A stretch of DNA of 25,179 bases from Pseudomonadota bacterium (GTDB lineage Bacteria; SAR324; XYD2-FULL-50-16; JAHJRI01): positions 1 through 25,179 of the forward strand of contig JAKSDL010000600.1 in NCBI GenBank assembly GCA_022360105.1, given 5' to 3'. Below, one piece after another: positions 1-8,944 of this stretch (position 1 is its first letter; each line of letters opens with the position of its first letter). The notes beneath the pieces were generated by a model that made no database searches, was not told the origin of the DNA, and worked only from the letters and a program-made list of their open reading frames with translations. Made by a program: the position numbers and the translations under genes.

Positions 1-1167
1 GCGGTGATCATAACTCAAAGCGACATACATCATGGGCCGGATCACTATTTCGTCATCTACCACAACAGGGCGTTTTTCTATTTTATGCATACCCAGAATG
101 GCACTTTGGGGTGAATTTAAAATCGGTGTACTGAGAAGGGACCCAAACACGCCTCCGTTAGTGATGGTGAAAGTGCCTCCTTCCATGTCCGAAAGCTCCA
201 ACCGGTTTTCTTTGATTTTTGCAACATAATCGATAATGGCCTGTTCAATGCCGGCAAAACCAAGCTGGTCCGCATGACGAATTACCGGAACTACCAGGCC
301 CTTGGGAGAACCGACAGCCACGCCAACGTGGTAATAATTGTGAAAAAGAATATCTTTTTGATCGATAAATGCGTTAATTTGAGGAATTTCTTTTAATGCC
401 TGAACCGACGCTTTTACAAAAAACGACATAAAACCAAGTCCGACCTCATGCCGTTTTTTGAACTGTTCCTTAAATCGAGCTCTTAGATTCATAGCATTGC
501 TCATGTCGATCTCATTAAATGTAGTGAGCATGGCGGTGCCATGTTTAGCCGCCAACAGATGCTCGGCAATCTTCCGCCGAATGGGCGACATGGGCTTTCT
601 TTCGGTTTCCTCCTGCAAAACAGGTTGTGTCGTTGCAGCGGACGTTGAAACCGGTGGAGCGCTTTCGGCTTTCTCCAGGTATTCAAAAATATCTGCCTTT
701 GTTACCCGCCCACCCGGACCACTTCCCTGCAAGGAATTTACGTCGACATTCTTCTGGGCTGCCAATCGTCGAACAGAAGGGGAAAGAAGTGGTTCCTTTT
801 CACGAGTTACTTTTGTTGTTTCATTGTATTCCACCATAGGTGGGGAAGGTTCAGGTGAAGGTGCGGCCGGTTCTTCCACTCGTTTGGGTGCTGTTTCTGC
901 CTTGTCCGGTTTAGATGGGGTTGCAATTGCTGCTTCCCCGTCAATAAACCCGATCGTCTCGTCTATGGCAACCGTATCGCCAATCTTGGCTTTGGTGGAA
1001 AGGACCCCTGAAGCCTCTGCAGTAACCTCCAGGGTAACTTTGTCTGTTTCGATGAGAAACAGGATGTCATCTTTTTCCACACTGTCTCCATCCTGTTTGA
1101 ACCACTCTACTAAAATTGCTTCCTTTACTGATTCTCCGACACTGGGGACCTTCACTTCGGTTTTCAT
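1..1167 (-). CDS. sucB: Dihydrolipoamide succinyltransferase, E2 of 2-oxoglutarate dehydrogenase (3' end outside window)
   Basis: E2o moves the succinyl group from E1-bound ThDP via a swinging lipoyl arm to CoA. The 389 visible codons read without a stop. Domains in order: lipoyl domain (about 1-77) with the lipoylated lysine in IETDKV (K43); a Pro/Glu-rich linker; a peripheral-subunit-binding domain (about 128-164, [10 protein letters not shown] and [11 protein letters not shown]); and a catalytic domain starting with [13 protein letters not shown]. The window edge cuts just after SYDHR, so the catalytic His is visible but the DG of the active-site motif and the C-terminus are not. The start ATG has AAGGAG nine bases upstream. 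It lies 22 nt after sucA and is almost surely cotranscribed with it. Context (sucA) supports succinyl over acetyl specificity. Confidence 0.95.
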   Translation of the reverse strand, partial: MKTEVKVPSVGESVKEAILVEWFKQDGDSVEKDDILFLIETDKVTLEVTAEASGVLSTKAKIGDTVAIDETIGFIDGEAAIATPSKPDKAETAPKRVEEPAAPSPEPSPPMVEYNETTKVTREKEPLLSPSVRRLAAQKNVDVNSLQGSGPGGRVTKADIFEYLEKAESAPPVSTSAATTQPVLQEETERKPMSPIRRKIAEHLLAAKHGTAMLTTFNEIDMSNAMNLRARFKEQFKKRHEVGLGFMSFFVKASVQALKEIPQINAFIDQKDILFHNYYHVGVAVGSPKGLVVPVIRHADQLGFAGIEQAIIDYVAKIKENRLELSDMEGGTFTITNGGVFGSLLSTPILNSPQSAILGMHKIEKRPVVVDDEIVIRPMMYVALSYDHR

Positions 1168-1189
1168 CCGTTTGATCTCCTTTTTGGGT

Positions 1190-3919
1190 TTAATTCGCTC
1201 GTTTAATTTCATTTTTGAAAGCATCGCTGGCTACAGCGGCTTGCTCCTGTCGATAAATATTGTGAAACCCGGTTGCAGGACTGGACGCCTCTTCACGTCC
1301 CACATATTGAATCGGCTTTTTCAGCAGCTTTTCCAACCTTGGTTTGACAAAGACATAGGCTCCCATATTTTCCGGCTCTTCCTGAACCCAAATCCATTCG
1401 GTGGCAGATTTGTATTTTCCCAATACTGACTTTAGTTGGGTTTCCGGAAAAGGATAAAGCTGCTCCAGTCGGACTATGGCAACATCTTTCAGCTCTTGTG
1501 TCTGTCGATATTGAAAAAGCTCGTAATAGAGTTTTCCACTGGTTAAAATCACCCTGTTAATTGTTTTCCCTGCCTGATCATCATCCAATACTTCATTAAA
1601 ATTGTTTGTAGTAAACTGATTTATATTGGAAATAGCCAACGGATTTCTTAACAGACTTTTAGGAGTCATCACAATCAAAGGCTTCCGATAGGACGCCAGG
1701 ACCTGCCGACGCAATAAATGAAAATATTGGGCAGGTGTGGATGGATAACTAACAATCATGTTGTCATCAGCACAGAGCTGTAAAAAACGCTCCAGTCGAG
1801 CGCTGGAGTGTTCCGGTCCTAAACCTTCCCAACCGTGAGGCAGCAGCATAACCAATCCGCTCAATCGCTGCCACTTTGCTTGTCCTGCGGCAATATAAAG
1901 ATCAATCATGCTTTGGGCATTGTTTACAAAATCACCGAATTGAGCCTCCCATAAAACAAGACTCCGCGGTCTTACTATCGAGTATCCATACTCAAATCCA
2001 ACCACAGCCATTTCGGAAAGGGAGCTGTTATACACTTCAAACTCCCCTTCGTCTTTGGCTTGACTGTTTATCGGTGTATAGGAATTACCTGTCTGTGAAT
2101 CAAATATCACTGCATGTCGCTGGCTAAAAGTTCCGCGACCGCTATCCTGACCACTTAACCGGATTTTTGCTCCTTCAGAAACCAATGAAGCAAAAGCTAA
2201 ACTTTCAGCATTGGCCCAGTCGATTCCCTGACCCTTTTCGACAGTTTCCAGACGTTGATTTAGAATTCGATCCAACTTGCGATGACGCACGAAGTTTTCG
2301 GGTATCTGGTTAAGACCTTTAGCCAGACGATTCAATTCGGTCTTGGTAATTGCCGTTTTCACGGGCTCATGAGTATATTCCCCGGTAAACTCGTTCCAGT
2401 CGTCAAAAAACCTTGGTTTGGGAAATATCCTGGGTGTTTTTTGTTCCTCGTTAAATTGATCGGTCAGACATTGGTTTGTTTCCTGAACAATCTCGTCAAC
2501 TAATTCTTTTGTAACTTCACCGGATTCAATTAATTGATCTGCATAAAGTTTGTTAATTGAAGGTCGCGATTTAATCCGGCTGTACATCTCCGGTTGGGTG
2601 AAATACGGTTCGTCTCCCTCGTTATGACCGTGCCGTCGATAACAGACCAGGTCTATCACCACATCCTTTTTAAATTCCTGCCTGTAATCATAAGCCAGCT
2701 TAACAACATGAACCAAAGCCTCGGGATTTTCGCCATGAATGTGGAAAATCGGCACCATTAGCATCTTGGCCACATCAGTAGAATAACGTGTAGATCGGGC
2801 ATGCTCCGGCAAAGTTGTGTAGCCGATTTGATTATTGATAATGATATGAACGGTACCCTGGGTAGCATACCCGTCCAGCTGAGACAGATTAAGTGTCTCA
2901 GTCACCACTCCCTGGCCGGCAAACGCCGCATCACCGTGTATCACCACCGGCAACACCTGGTTGCGCCGTGCATCAGGCAGTTTGTCCTGCAAACCCCTGC
3001 AAACTCCTTCCACAACCGGATCAACCGACTCCAAATGACTGGGATTGTTCACCAGCAACATCCGTACATTTCGATTCCCCGGCAGTATCACATTGGATAA
3101 GTAGCCGTTGTGATACTTCACATCTCCTGCCCCAACAATACTTGCCGGGTCATAAGTATTGGCAAATTCCTGAAATATCTCCAGGTAGGGTTTTTGGAGG
3201 ATGTTAACCAGAACGTTTAGTCTTCCCCGGTGGGCCATTCCAAATACAATGTCTGAACAACCCTGTTCTGCAGCTCTGACCACAAGCGCATCCAACATAG
3301 GAATTAATGATTCGGCCCCTTCCAGGGAAAACCTTGTCTGCCCCGGGTATTTTTTATTGAGCAAGGTTTCGAACAGAGCAGCATGATGCAATCGTTTCAG
3401 GATGACAATCTTTTCATCACGATTCAGATTGGGGCGATTATAGCTCAACTCCATCCGCTCCTGAAGCCATTTTCTTTCCACCGGGTCTTGCAGGTGAAGA
3501 TACTCGATCCCTATCGATCGACAGTAAGTTTCTTTTAATGCGGAAACGATTTCCTGCAGGGTCCCTTTTTTCATGTCGCCAAAACGGGTGGAAAAGGTTT
3601 GACCCAGATCTTCATTTGAAAGACCGAACTGATCAAGCTCCAAAAGCGGGTGACTTGTGGGGCAGACGGTTAGCGGATCCAGACAGGCCAGCAAGTGTCC
3701 TAAATCACGATAACGATATTGCAGTCGCTCCACGTTGGCCTGTTTAGGGGCACTGTAATCCCCGGTGACAGCTGCCTCAGCCTCAATTCCCCCCAGTCGG
3801 CCCAGCTCAAAGCCCTGAAAATAAAACTGCCAGTCTTTGGAAACGCTTTGTGGATCCGATTGCCATTTCCTGTACTGCTCATCGATAAAAGAAGCCCCGT
3901 ATGTTTGTTCGATATTCAT
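1190..3919 (-). CDS. sucA: 2-oxoglutarate dehydrogenase E1 component
   Basis: This is the thiamine-diphosphate E1o that decarboxylates 2-oxoglutarate and succinylates the E2 lipoyl group in the TCA cycle. At 909 aa it has the usual length for the single-chain E1o family. The N-terminal segment ([17 protein letters not shown]) matches the E2-binding tail of the family. Visible motifs are [10 protein letters not shown] (about 227-236), NNPSHLE (291-297), the ThDP/Mg region [10 protein letters not shown] (328-337) ending in [19 protein letters not shown], and [20 protein letters not shown] in the transketolase-like half. It follows the alpha/beta hydrolase by 15 nt and precedes sucB by 22 nt. 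No lpd gene is seen next to it, so the E3 encoded at 16077-17843 may be shared. The function call is secure. Confidence 0.97.
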   Translation of the reverse strand: MNIEQTYGASFIDEQYRKWQSDPQSVSKDWQFYFQGFELGRLGGIEAEAAVTGDYSAPKQANVERLQYRYRDLGHLLACLDPLTVCPTSHPLLELDQFGLSNEDLGQTFSTRFGDMKKGTLQEIVSALKETYCRSIGIEYLHLQDPVERKWLQERMELSYNRPNLNRDEKIVILKRLHHAALFETLLNKKYPGQTRFSLEGAESLIPMLDALVVRAAEQGCSDIVFGMAHRGRLNVLVNILQKPYLEIFQEFANTYDPASIVGAGDVKYHNGYLSNVILPGNRNVRMLLVNNPSHLESVDPVVEGVCRGLQDKLPDARRNQVLPVVIHGDAAFAGQGVVTETLNLSQLDGYATQGTVHIIINNQIGYTTLPEHARSTRYSTDVAKMLMVPIFHIHGENPEALVHVVKLAYDYRQEFKKDVVIDLVCYRRHGHNEGDEPYFTQPEMYSRIKSRPSINKLYADQLIESGEVTKELVDEIVQETNQCLTDQFNEEQKTPRIFPKPRFFDDWNEFTGEYTHEPVKTAITKTELNRLAKGLNQIPENFVRHRKLDRILNQRLETVEKGQGIDWANAESLAFASLVSEGAKIRLSGQDSGRGTFSQRHAVIFDSQTGNSYTPINSQAKDEGEFEVYNSSLSEMAVVGFEYGYSIVRPRSLVLWEAQFGDFVNNAQSMIDLYIAAGQAKWQRLSGLVMLLPHGWEGLGPEHSSARLERFLQLCADDNMIVSYPSTPAQYFHLLRRQVLASYRKPLIVMTPKSLLRNPLAISNINQFTTNNFNEVLDDDQAGKTINRVILTSGKLYYELFQYRQTQELKDVAIVRLEQLYPFPETQLKSVLGKYKSATEWIWVQEEPENMGAYVFVKPRLEKLLKKPIQYVGREEASSPATGFHNIYRQEQAAVASDAFKNEIKRAN

Positions 3920-3934
3920 TTCGCCCCTTCTTTA

Positions 3935-4738
3935 CTAGCGTTGATCTCTTGCTTTTAAATGTTGTCCAAACCAACCTGTCAAAAGCTCTGCAATATGTGT
4001 CCGGTGAGCTTCCTGACTGAACATGTGATCTGCTCCTTTCAATACTTCAATGGTGGTATTTTCAGGTTTCAGTTGCCGGCTTTGGTACACTTCGGAAACC
4101 GAAATAATATCATCCTCCTCACCATGAATCGCCAGTAGCGGTATATTGAGATGTGATACGGTATCAGCCAGGTTATATTCTTTGACGTCATCAAAAAAGT
4201 CATTTCCCAGCATAAGATTTCTACCGCGACTGGAAAAATGTATCTGACCTGTTTGTCTCAACTCCTCTACTTTCGTTTCACCCAACAAACCTGAGACATC
4301 CAGCTCCGAAAACCGACCGGCCAGGGTGCACACTGCACCAACTTCCGGAGTTCTTGATGCGGTTAATAGCGATATAGCAGCTCCCATACTGTGTCCGGCC
4401 AATCCGATGTTCTCAACACCATAATGTTTTAACTGCTGAATCGCAAGCTGCATCTCTTTGACATGCTTGGAATAAGTTGTCTCAGCAAAGTTTCCCTGGC
4501 TCTGACCGTTTCCCGAAAAATCAAACCGCAACGTTGCAATACCGGCATGGTACAATGCTTCACAAGAAGCTGTAATCACTCTTGTATGCCTGGAGCAGGT
4601 GAAACAATGCCCGAAAACCACCCCGCTTTGCGGATTGTTATCGGGCAAATACAAATCGCCCGTGAGCGTTTCTCCCATGTGATTTTCAAAAGTAATCCGC
4701 CCCACGGATATTTTTGTAGATGTATTAGACTCTATCAT
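3935..4738 (-). CDS. Alpha/beta hydrolase (type found fused to OsmC domains elsewhere)
   Basis: A 267-aa cytoplasmic serine hydrolase with no signal peptide. The catalytic triad is readable: nucleophile S117 in GHSMGAA, acid D209 or D210 in HGEEDD, and H238 in GADHMFS. The N-terminal stretch GHCFTCSRHTR and the later LRFDFSGNGQSQGNF closely resemble the hydrolase half of hydrolase-OsmC fusion proteins (family knowledge), but the OsmC half is absent here. Its stop is 15 nt before sucA, so it is probably the first gene of the sucAB transcript. A thioesterase or esterase role linked to acyl-CoA or acyl-lipoyl metabolism is possible but only inferred from position. The substrate is unknown. Confidence 0.85.
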   Translation of the reverse strand: MIESNTSTKISVGRITFENHMGETLTGDLYLPDNNPQSGVVFGHCFTCSRHTRVITASCEALYHAGIATLRFDFSGNGQSQGNFAETTYSKHVKEMQLAIQQLKHYGVENIGLAGHSMGAAISLLTASRTPEVGAVCTLAGRFSELDVSGLLGETKVEELRQTGQIHFSSRGRNLMLGNDFFDDVKEYNLADTVSHLNIPLLAIHGEEDDIISVSEVYQSRQLKPENTTIEVLKGADHMFSQEAHRTHIAELLTGWFGQHLKARDQR

Positions 4739-5119
4739 AATATTTTCTTTAAAAAAAACTTTTTATTGGATTTGAAAGTCGATTGAACCAATCATAGATA
4801 TATGTATATTCCGATCTGTGATTTCTCTTCCTCCCAAAATCTATCACATATTACGGCAGGTTTGACAATTTTCTGCATTTTTGACTCCAAAAATATCAGT
4901 ACCGGTTAAAAAAACAACACTTTGTAATCAAAAACGTTCCGAAATGTGATTTGAATCTTGTTTTTCGTGGCAGGGAATCTTATGAGATTTCGAGGAATTG
5001 GCTGTAATTTGTAGGATAGGTAATTTGCTGCCCATCAGGAAGTACTGGAGCTCGGGCAGATGGGCAACGAGTTGCCAATCCTACGGGTGCATCAATAAAG
5101 ACAGGGCATTAGAAATAAA
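4739..5119. other. Intergenic spacer with hydrolase-sucAB upstream region and a palindromic repeat
   Basis: No convincing ORF is present. The part next to 4738 is AT-rich and should hold the promoter of the hydrolase-sucAB transcript, but I cannot point to clear -10/-35 boxes. The part next to 5119 holds the paired 26-nt palindromic repeat listed separately, just downstream of the flavin-reductase-like gene. Confidence 0.6.
5011..5084. repeat. Paired 26-nt palindromic repeat in inverted orientation
   Basis: The left arm (5011-5036) and right arm (5059-5084) match as inverted repeats at 21 of 26 positions, with a 22-nt loop. The right arm contains a smaller dyad, GGGCAAC-GA-GTTGCC, so the unit is a palindrome nested in a palindrome. 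Both arms belong to the same family as 7616-7641, 7709-7734 and 11725-11750; the outer end of each unit reads GTAGGAT or its complement. It sits 36 nt past the stop of the flavin-reductase-like gene and could act as a 3' hairpin, but no T-run follows. Confidence 0.85.
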
Positions 5120-6091
5120 TTATTCCACCAATAACGCTGCCTTCCAGGCAAAATCCCGATTTCCCTGTTGCAAGGCAATTTGGGCAGATTCCTGGATTTT
5201 CCGGGTTGCCTGGGGATGGTTTTCAATTTTTAAACGTAACCCGATAGCTAACATTTTTGGAAAATGCTTTTGCTGTTTCGCCCTTCCAAACGACCTGAAA
5301 AGATCCAGGTTTTCATCCAACAACTCAGTGCTAACTACCTGTCGAGCTAGTTCCTTTGCTTCAAGAGAGGATGGTATCTCTTCTGAATTTCCGAATCTTG
5401 CCAGATCATTCCCGGTGAAAACAGAAGAGAGTTTCATATGTTCAGGCAACTGATCATAGCCGATTCCTTTAGTCAGAAGTGGTTTTTTGACTTCGAATAA
5501 TGAGTTTTCGTTGGCCCTAGTGTAATAGTTGGAACCATTTCGCCCCACCAGATCGAGTTCGTATGGATTAAAAACATCCCCTTCCAACATCGATTCATCG
5601 ACATGGAATCGTAAAACCTCGCACAACATCAAATTGCCAGATCCTTTCCCATCCCCCAGGTGAACGATCTGATCCAACCTGCATTCCATCTGAACCGGTG
5701 ATTCCCTGACTCGTGGAGGTGCAATCAGATCCGATTGTACGGGAGTCAACCCACTCTTCACAAACTCATCAACTCCTGTCTCATATTCGGTTGAAGCCAG
5801 ATTGACCTGTTCCACCATGTCAAAGGTTACGACCTGAACCGTGCATTCCTTGGTGCGTTTAAGATTGTAATAGGTATCTTTTCGGCTGCCGTCTCTAACG
5901 CGACAAGACGGTGAAAAACCAATCATGGGTGGATTGGCACCAAACGCATTGAAAAACGAAAATGGCGCCAGGTTGTTATTCCCGTTTTCAGATATGGTGG
6001 CAACCAGTGCGATGGGTCTGGGATGTATAGCGCCTGTTAATAGGGAGAATACTTGTTGGGTGGTGATTTCTTTGGGGTTGAATTGTTTCAT
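5120..6091 (-). CDS. Flavin reductase-like (FMN-binding split barrel) protein with C-terminal helical extension
   Basis: A 323-aa protein. Residues about 10-190 form a flavin reductase-like domain: LTGAIHPRPIALVATISENG, the loop LAPFSFFNAFGANPPMIGF, and a conserved RKDTYYNLKRTKECTVQV stretch are typical of the FMN-binding split-barrel family. Family members are usually about 200 aa; the extra 120 residues are charged and helical with no recognised motif. There is no signal peptide. It is the last minus-strand gene of the tyrosine-degradation region, 499 nt downstream of the FAH-family gene, so cotranscription is uncertain. Family members either supply reduced flavin to monooxygenases or act on other electron acceptors; the partner is unknown here. 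The start codon has only a weak Shine-Dalgarno sequence. Confidence 0.8.
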   Translation of the reverse strand: MKQFNPKEITTQQVFSLLTGAIHPRPIALVATISENGNNNLAPFSFFNAFGANPPMIGFSPSCRVRDGSRKDTYYNLKRTKECTVQVVTFDMVEQVNLASTEYETGVDEFVKSGLTPVQSDLIAPPRVRESPVQMECRLDQIVHLGDGKGSGNLMLCEVLRFHVDESMLEGDVFNPYELDLVGRNGSNYYTRANENSLFEVKKPLLTKGIGYDQLPEHMKLSSVFTGNDLARFGNSEEIPSSLEAKELARQVVSTELLDENLDLFRSFGRAKQQKHFPKMLAIGLRLKIENHPQATRKIQESAQIALQQGNRDFAWKAALLVE

Positions 6092-6187
6092 AGGAACGTT
6101 GTCAAGTTAGTTCAATTATTTTAACGAAGATGTTTTATGCTATTTTGTAATGCGCACAAATATAGCCTGTTAAGATTCCGGGTCATA

Positions 6188-6220
6188 AGCTGCGAGGCTC
6201 GCAGCATCGATCGGAATGAC
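6188..6220 (+). repeat. Palindromic dispersed repeat, GCTGCGAG type, copy 1
   Basis: The core GCTGCGAGGCTCGCAGC (6189-6205) is an 8-bp perfect dyad around a single G, followed after 8 nt by GGAATGAC. A second copy with the same layout but one degenerate arm lies at 11799-11832 and ends in AGAATGAC. Both are in spacers of the tyrosine cluster. Confidence 0.7.
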
Positions 6221-6382
6221 TCAATGGTCGGAAATTGAATAGGAATCCATGTTTGCAAAATGAATAATAGGTTAATTGTATTCCTTCGATTTACTTCAAC
6301 CACAGGTTTTCGCACCACGGAGTCATGCCGGGCTTGACCCCAAAAGAGCTTAAATAATAATTATTCGGAGTGTCAATCAAAC

Positions 6383-6448
6383 GGTAGGGCGAGGCTACGA
6401 CCCCGCCAACAGGCTAGATTCTCGGCGGCCACGTAGGGCCGCCCTACC
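6383..6448. repeat. Inverted repeat, GTAGGGC type
   Basis: Arms 6383-6399 (GGTAGGGCGAGGCTACG) and 6432-6448 pair at 15 of 17 positions around a 32-nt loop. The right arm itself contains the dyad AGGGC-CGCCCT. It lies 143 nt past the FAH-family stop on the minus strand, with no T-run, so it is more like an interspersed repeat than an intrinsic terminator. Confidence 0.7.
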
Positions 6449-6590
6449 ATTTGTTCAAAGATTTATTCTAAGTTTTTCTTTAAGTAAGCACTTTTGGCGT
6501 TTGACCCGGCATCCAAAACCAGCTTGTTCATTTGATTAAATAAACCAAAAAAGATTTCCAGATTCCAGCGACGGACAATTGAGAATATTT

Positions 6591-7577
6591 TTACGGCCTA
6601 TATTCCAAAATCTCCTGCTCAATGCTTCCAAACACATTCTCATCGTTGGCATTCAGCATTTCAATTTTTACTTTGTCCCCAAATTGTAAAAACGAGGTCC
6701 GGGGTTCTCCCTGTTCGATAATCTCAAGCATTCTGCGTTCGGCAATACAGGATGATCCTTTTGAGCGATCCTGGTTGGATATGGTTCCTGATCCAACAAT
6801 CGAACCGGCGGTCAGTTTTCTGGATTTGGCGGCATGCTCAACCAAGCGAGCGAAACTGAATGTCATGTCCACGCCGGCATTGGGTTTTCCAAACAGAGAC
6901 CCGTTTAAATAGGAATACAAAGGCAGATTCACTTTGTATTCCTGCCAGTCCTGGCCAAGCTCGTCCGGAGTCACAGCAACAGGAGAAAATGTTGTGGTTG
7001 GTTTGCTTTGAAGAAAACCAAATCCCTTTTTGAGTTCTTCCGGGATTAAATTGCGCAGACTGACATCGTTCAATAAAACTAACAATTTAATATGCCGGCC
7101 TGCCTTCTCCTCCTTAATACCCATCGGCACATCATCGGTAATCACGCCGATTTCCGCTTCGAAATCAATTCCCCAGGATTCATCTTCGACGAGCACAGGA
7201 TCATTAGCACCCAAAAACTGGTCTGAAACTCCCTGGTACATTAGCGGATCTGTCCAGAAATCTTCCGGCAGTTCTGCTCCCCTTGCCTTGCGTACCAATT
7301 CCACGTGAGTTACATAAGCACTGCCATCCACCCAGTGGTAACTTCTGGGTAAGGGTGCCATTAATTGCTTAGTGTCCAGATCAAAGGCTTCAGCCGTGGC
7401 CGATTGATTCAGCTGTTTGTACACGTCAGTTAAATCGTTTTCCACACCCTGCCAGCGATCAAGCGCATCCTGCATGGTTGTGGCGATGCCTGGTACCTTG
7501 CAGGCTTTTGAAAGGTCTTTTTTTACTACAATCAAGGTTCCATCGCGGGAACCGTCTTTCAGGGTTGCTAGTTTCAT
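6591..7577 (-). CDS. Fumarylacetoacetate hydrolase family protein
   Basis: Probably the last step of tyrosine/homogentisate degradation, splitting fumarylacetoacetate to fumarate and acetoacetate. The protein has 328 aa, shorter than classical FAH (about 420-430). Metal ligands can be matched to the FAH fold: D110 in FWTDPLMY, E140 and E142 in IDFEAEIG, and D171 in LNDVSLRN. The C-terminal signature GSGTISNQDRSKGSSCIAERR is also clear. By my alignment the catalytic His of eukaryotic FAH, seven residues after the first Asp, is replaced (V117 region), so the mechanism or substrate may differ. It lies 195 nt downstream of homogentisate dioxygenase, with two dispersed repeats between. The Shine-Dalgarno is weak and the upstream region A-rich. 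Substrate is inferred from context. Confidence 0.85.
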   Translation of the reverse strand: MKLATLKDGSRDGTLIVVKKDLSKACKVPGIATTMQDALDRWQGVENDLTDVYKQLNQSATAEAFDLDTKQLMAPLPRSYHWVDGSAYVTHVELVRKARGAELPEDFWTDPLMYQGVSDQFLGANDPVLVEDESWGIDFEAEIGVITDDVPMGIKEEKAGRHIKLLVLLNDVSLRNLIPEELKKGFGFLQSKPTTTFSPVAVTPDELGQDWQEYKVNLPLYSYLNGSLFGKPNAGVDMTFSFARLVEHAAKSRKLTAGSIVGSGTISNQDRSKGSSCIAERRMLEIIEQGEPRTSFLQFGDKVKIEMLNANDENVFGSIEQEILEYRP

Positions 7578-7615
7578 TTTTGATCAGTTTAAATTTATGT
7601 TTTTTGCAGCAGGCT

Positions 7616-7641
7616 GACAGATAACAAGTTACCCATCCTAC
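7616..7641 (+). repeat. 26-nt palindromic repeat, diverged copy
   Basis: This copy matches the 7709-7734 unit at 20 of 26 positions and in the same orientation, ending in CCATCCTAC. The inner dyad reads GATAACAAGTTACCC and is weaker than in the other copies. It lies in the spacer between the FAH-family gene and homogentisate dioxygenase, just upstream of the FAH-family start. Confidence 0.65.
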
Positions 7642-7708
7642 CTGCCTGCAATCAAGATGCTCCTGATGGGCAGGCTGCGCCGGCCCATCCTGCGATTCAG
7701 ATATCTCC

Positions 7709-7734
7709 GATGGGCAACGAGTTGCCCATCCTAC
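7709..7734 (+). repeat. 26-nt palindromic repeat, best-preserved copy
   Basis: The core GATGGGCAACGAGTTGCCC carries a perfect 9-bp dyad around GA (GATGGGCAAC / GTTGCCCATC with GA between), followed by CTAC. It is the cleanest of five copies in the window (5011, 5059, 7616, 7709, 11725). The stretch 7659-7690 contains further fragments such as GATGGGCAGG and GGCCCATCC, suggesting more than one insertion event in this spacer. Confidence 0.8.
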
Positions 7735-7772
7735 AGCTTTGTACCACCAATTGCTTCAATTTATCGTTCAGC

Positions 7773-8933
7773 TTATTCCAGCCAAGAGCGATAGTAATCC
7801 TCCACCATGGTACTTTGCACATGTTTGGTAAGTTTCAATGGCGCAAAGGTATCGATCATCACGGCTACCTCATCTGTTTTTTCCTTGCCAAGAGATGCCT
7901 CCGTTTTACCCGGTTGGGGTCCGTGGGGAATTCCCATCGGGTGCAGGGTGATTGATCCCTCTGTTATTCCCTTCCTGGAGGTAAAATTACCACTAACATA
8001 ATACAAGACCTCGTCGCAATCCACGTTAGAATGAAAATACGGCGCAGGAATGGAGTTGGGGTGAAAATCCAGCAGCCGCGGTACAAAATTACAGATCACA
8101 AACCGGGGAGTGGAAAACACGGAATGTGCCGGTGGCGGCTGATGAATTTTGCCAACTATGGGAGCGTAGTCGTTGATATTAAAAGTAAACGGAAAATGGT
8201 AACCATCCCACCCGATCACATCAAAAGGATGATGATCCAACAGATAGGAATGGAAACGCTTCCCTTTTTTTACATCCAACTCATAATCATTGTAGTCTGT
8301 AAACACCTGGTTTAATACAGGTGTTTTGAAATCCCGTTCCGAATAGGGAGCATGTTCCAGCATTTGACCAAATTCATTGCGAAAATTGTTCGGGATTTCA
8401 AAAGGAGATTGAGACTCTACCACCAGCAATTTCACAGCTTCCGGATTTTTAAATTGAAGCTGATAGATCGTTCCCTTTGGTAATACCAGGTAATCGCCGG
8501 CGACAACATCTAAGGTGCCAAACTGGCTCAGACATACCCCGGATCCGTGATGAACGAAAATCAACTCGTGGGCACCGGCATTTTTATAAAAATGATCGGA
8601 ATTTTCCGTGGGTCTCACTGTTGATACAATTAGATCGGAATTTGCCAGATAGTCTATCCTGGCAAGATGTTGCGGACCTTCGATCCTTTTCTCCCTGGTA
8701 ACAAAATGGAAATACTCAAAAGGAGCATCCTCCCAGATTTCAGCCGGCGTGTGCATCATGGGCCGAATTTCTTTCACCTGGGTGGGAGGATTGGCGTGAT
8801 ACAAGGTAGAGTAAATGCCGGAAAAGCCTTTGGAACTCATCAATTCTTCCCGGTAAAGCTTTGATTGTCCTTCCTGATAGAAGGTAACATGCTTTTTTCC
8901 AGGGATTTCTCCCTGCCTTTGATAAAATGTCAT
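7773..8933 (-). CDS. hmgA: Homogentisate 1,2-dioxygenase
   Basis: This Fe(II) enzyme opens the homogentisate ring to maleylacetoacetate. At 386 aa it is the short bacterial form (classical enzymes are about 430-445 aa). The cupin core is clear: FVHHGSGVCLSQFGTLDV in the N-terminal barrel and HSNVDCDEVLYYVSG followed by HPMGIPHGPQPG in the C-terminal barrel. The likely iron ligands are H301, D307 or E308, and H337. The opening residues FYQRQGEIPGKKHVTF are also typical of this form. It follows HPPD by 11 nt, and its GGAGAG ribosome-binding site lies inside that gap, so the two are cotranscribed. No maleylacetoacetate isomerase gene is seen in the window. Confidence 0.93.
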   Translation of the reverse strand: MTFYQRQGEIPGKKHVTFYQEGQSKLYREELMSSKGFSGIYSTLYHANPPTQVKEIRPMMHTPAEIWEDAPFEYFHFVTREKRIEGPQHLARIDYLANSDLIVSTVRPTENSDHFYKNAGAHELIFVHHGSGVCLSQFGTLDVVAGDYLVLPKGTIYQLQFKNPEAVKLLVVESQSPFEIPNNFRNEFGQMLEHAPYSERDFKTPVLNQVFTDYNDYELDVKKGKRFHSYLLDHHPFDVIGWDGYHFPFTFNINDYAPIVGKIHQPPPAHSVFSTPRFVICNFVPRLLDFHPNSIPAPYFHSNVDCDEVLYYVSGNFTSRKGITEGSITLHPMGIPHGPQPGKTEASLGKEKTDEVAVMIDTFAPLKLTKHVQSTMVEDYYRSWLE

Positions 8934-8944
8934 GACTCTCCTGG

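Larger units (their letters stand above)
6092..6590. other. 499-nt spacer rich in short dispersed repeats
   Basis: This long gap between the FAH-family and flavin-reductase-like genes holds two different inverted repeats (6188-6220 and 6383-6448, listed separately). It also holds a stretch near 6320-6345 (GTCATGCCGGGCTTGACCCC) of a kind common in intergenic repeats. The ORFs crossing it are short and include the repeats, so I do not call a gene. It looks like an insertion site for repetitive elements inside an otherwise compact metabolic cluster. Confidence 0.6.

Noticed and set aside
458..1429. Long plus-strand open frame across the sucA-sucB junction
   Set aside because: It runs antisense to the conserved E2o and E1o sequences, and its product is low-complexity and Ser-rich with no family features.
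6121..6318. 65-codon minus-strand frame in the repeat-rich spacer
   Set aside because: It crosses the GCTGCGAG palindromic repeat and has no ribosome-binding site or motif.
6463..6600. Minus-strand stretch containing RRWNLEIFFG, reminiscent of IS4-type transposase ends
   Set aside because: Only about 45 codons, no start, no match beyond ten residues, and no inverted terminal repeats nearby.
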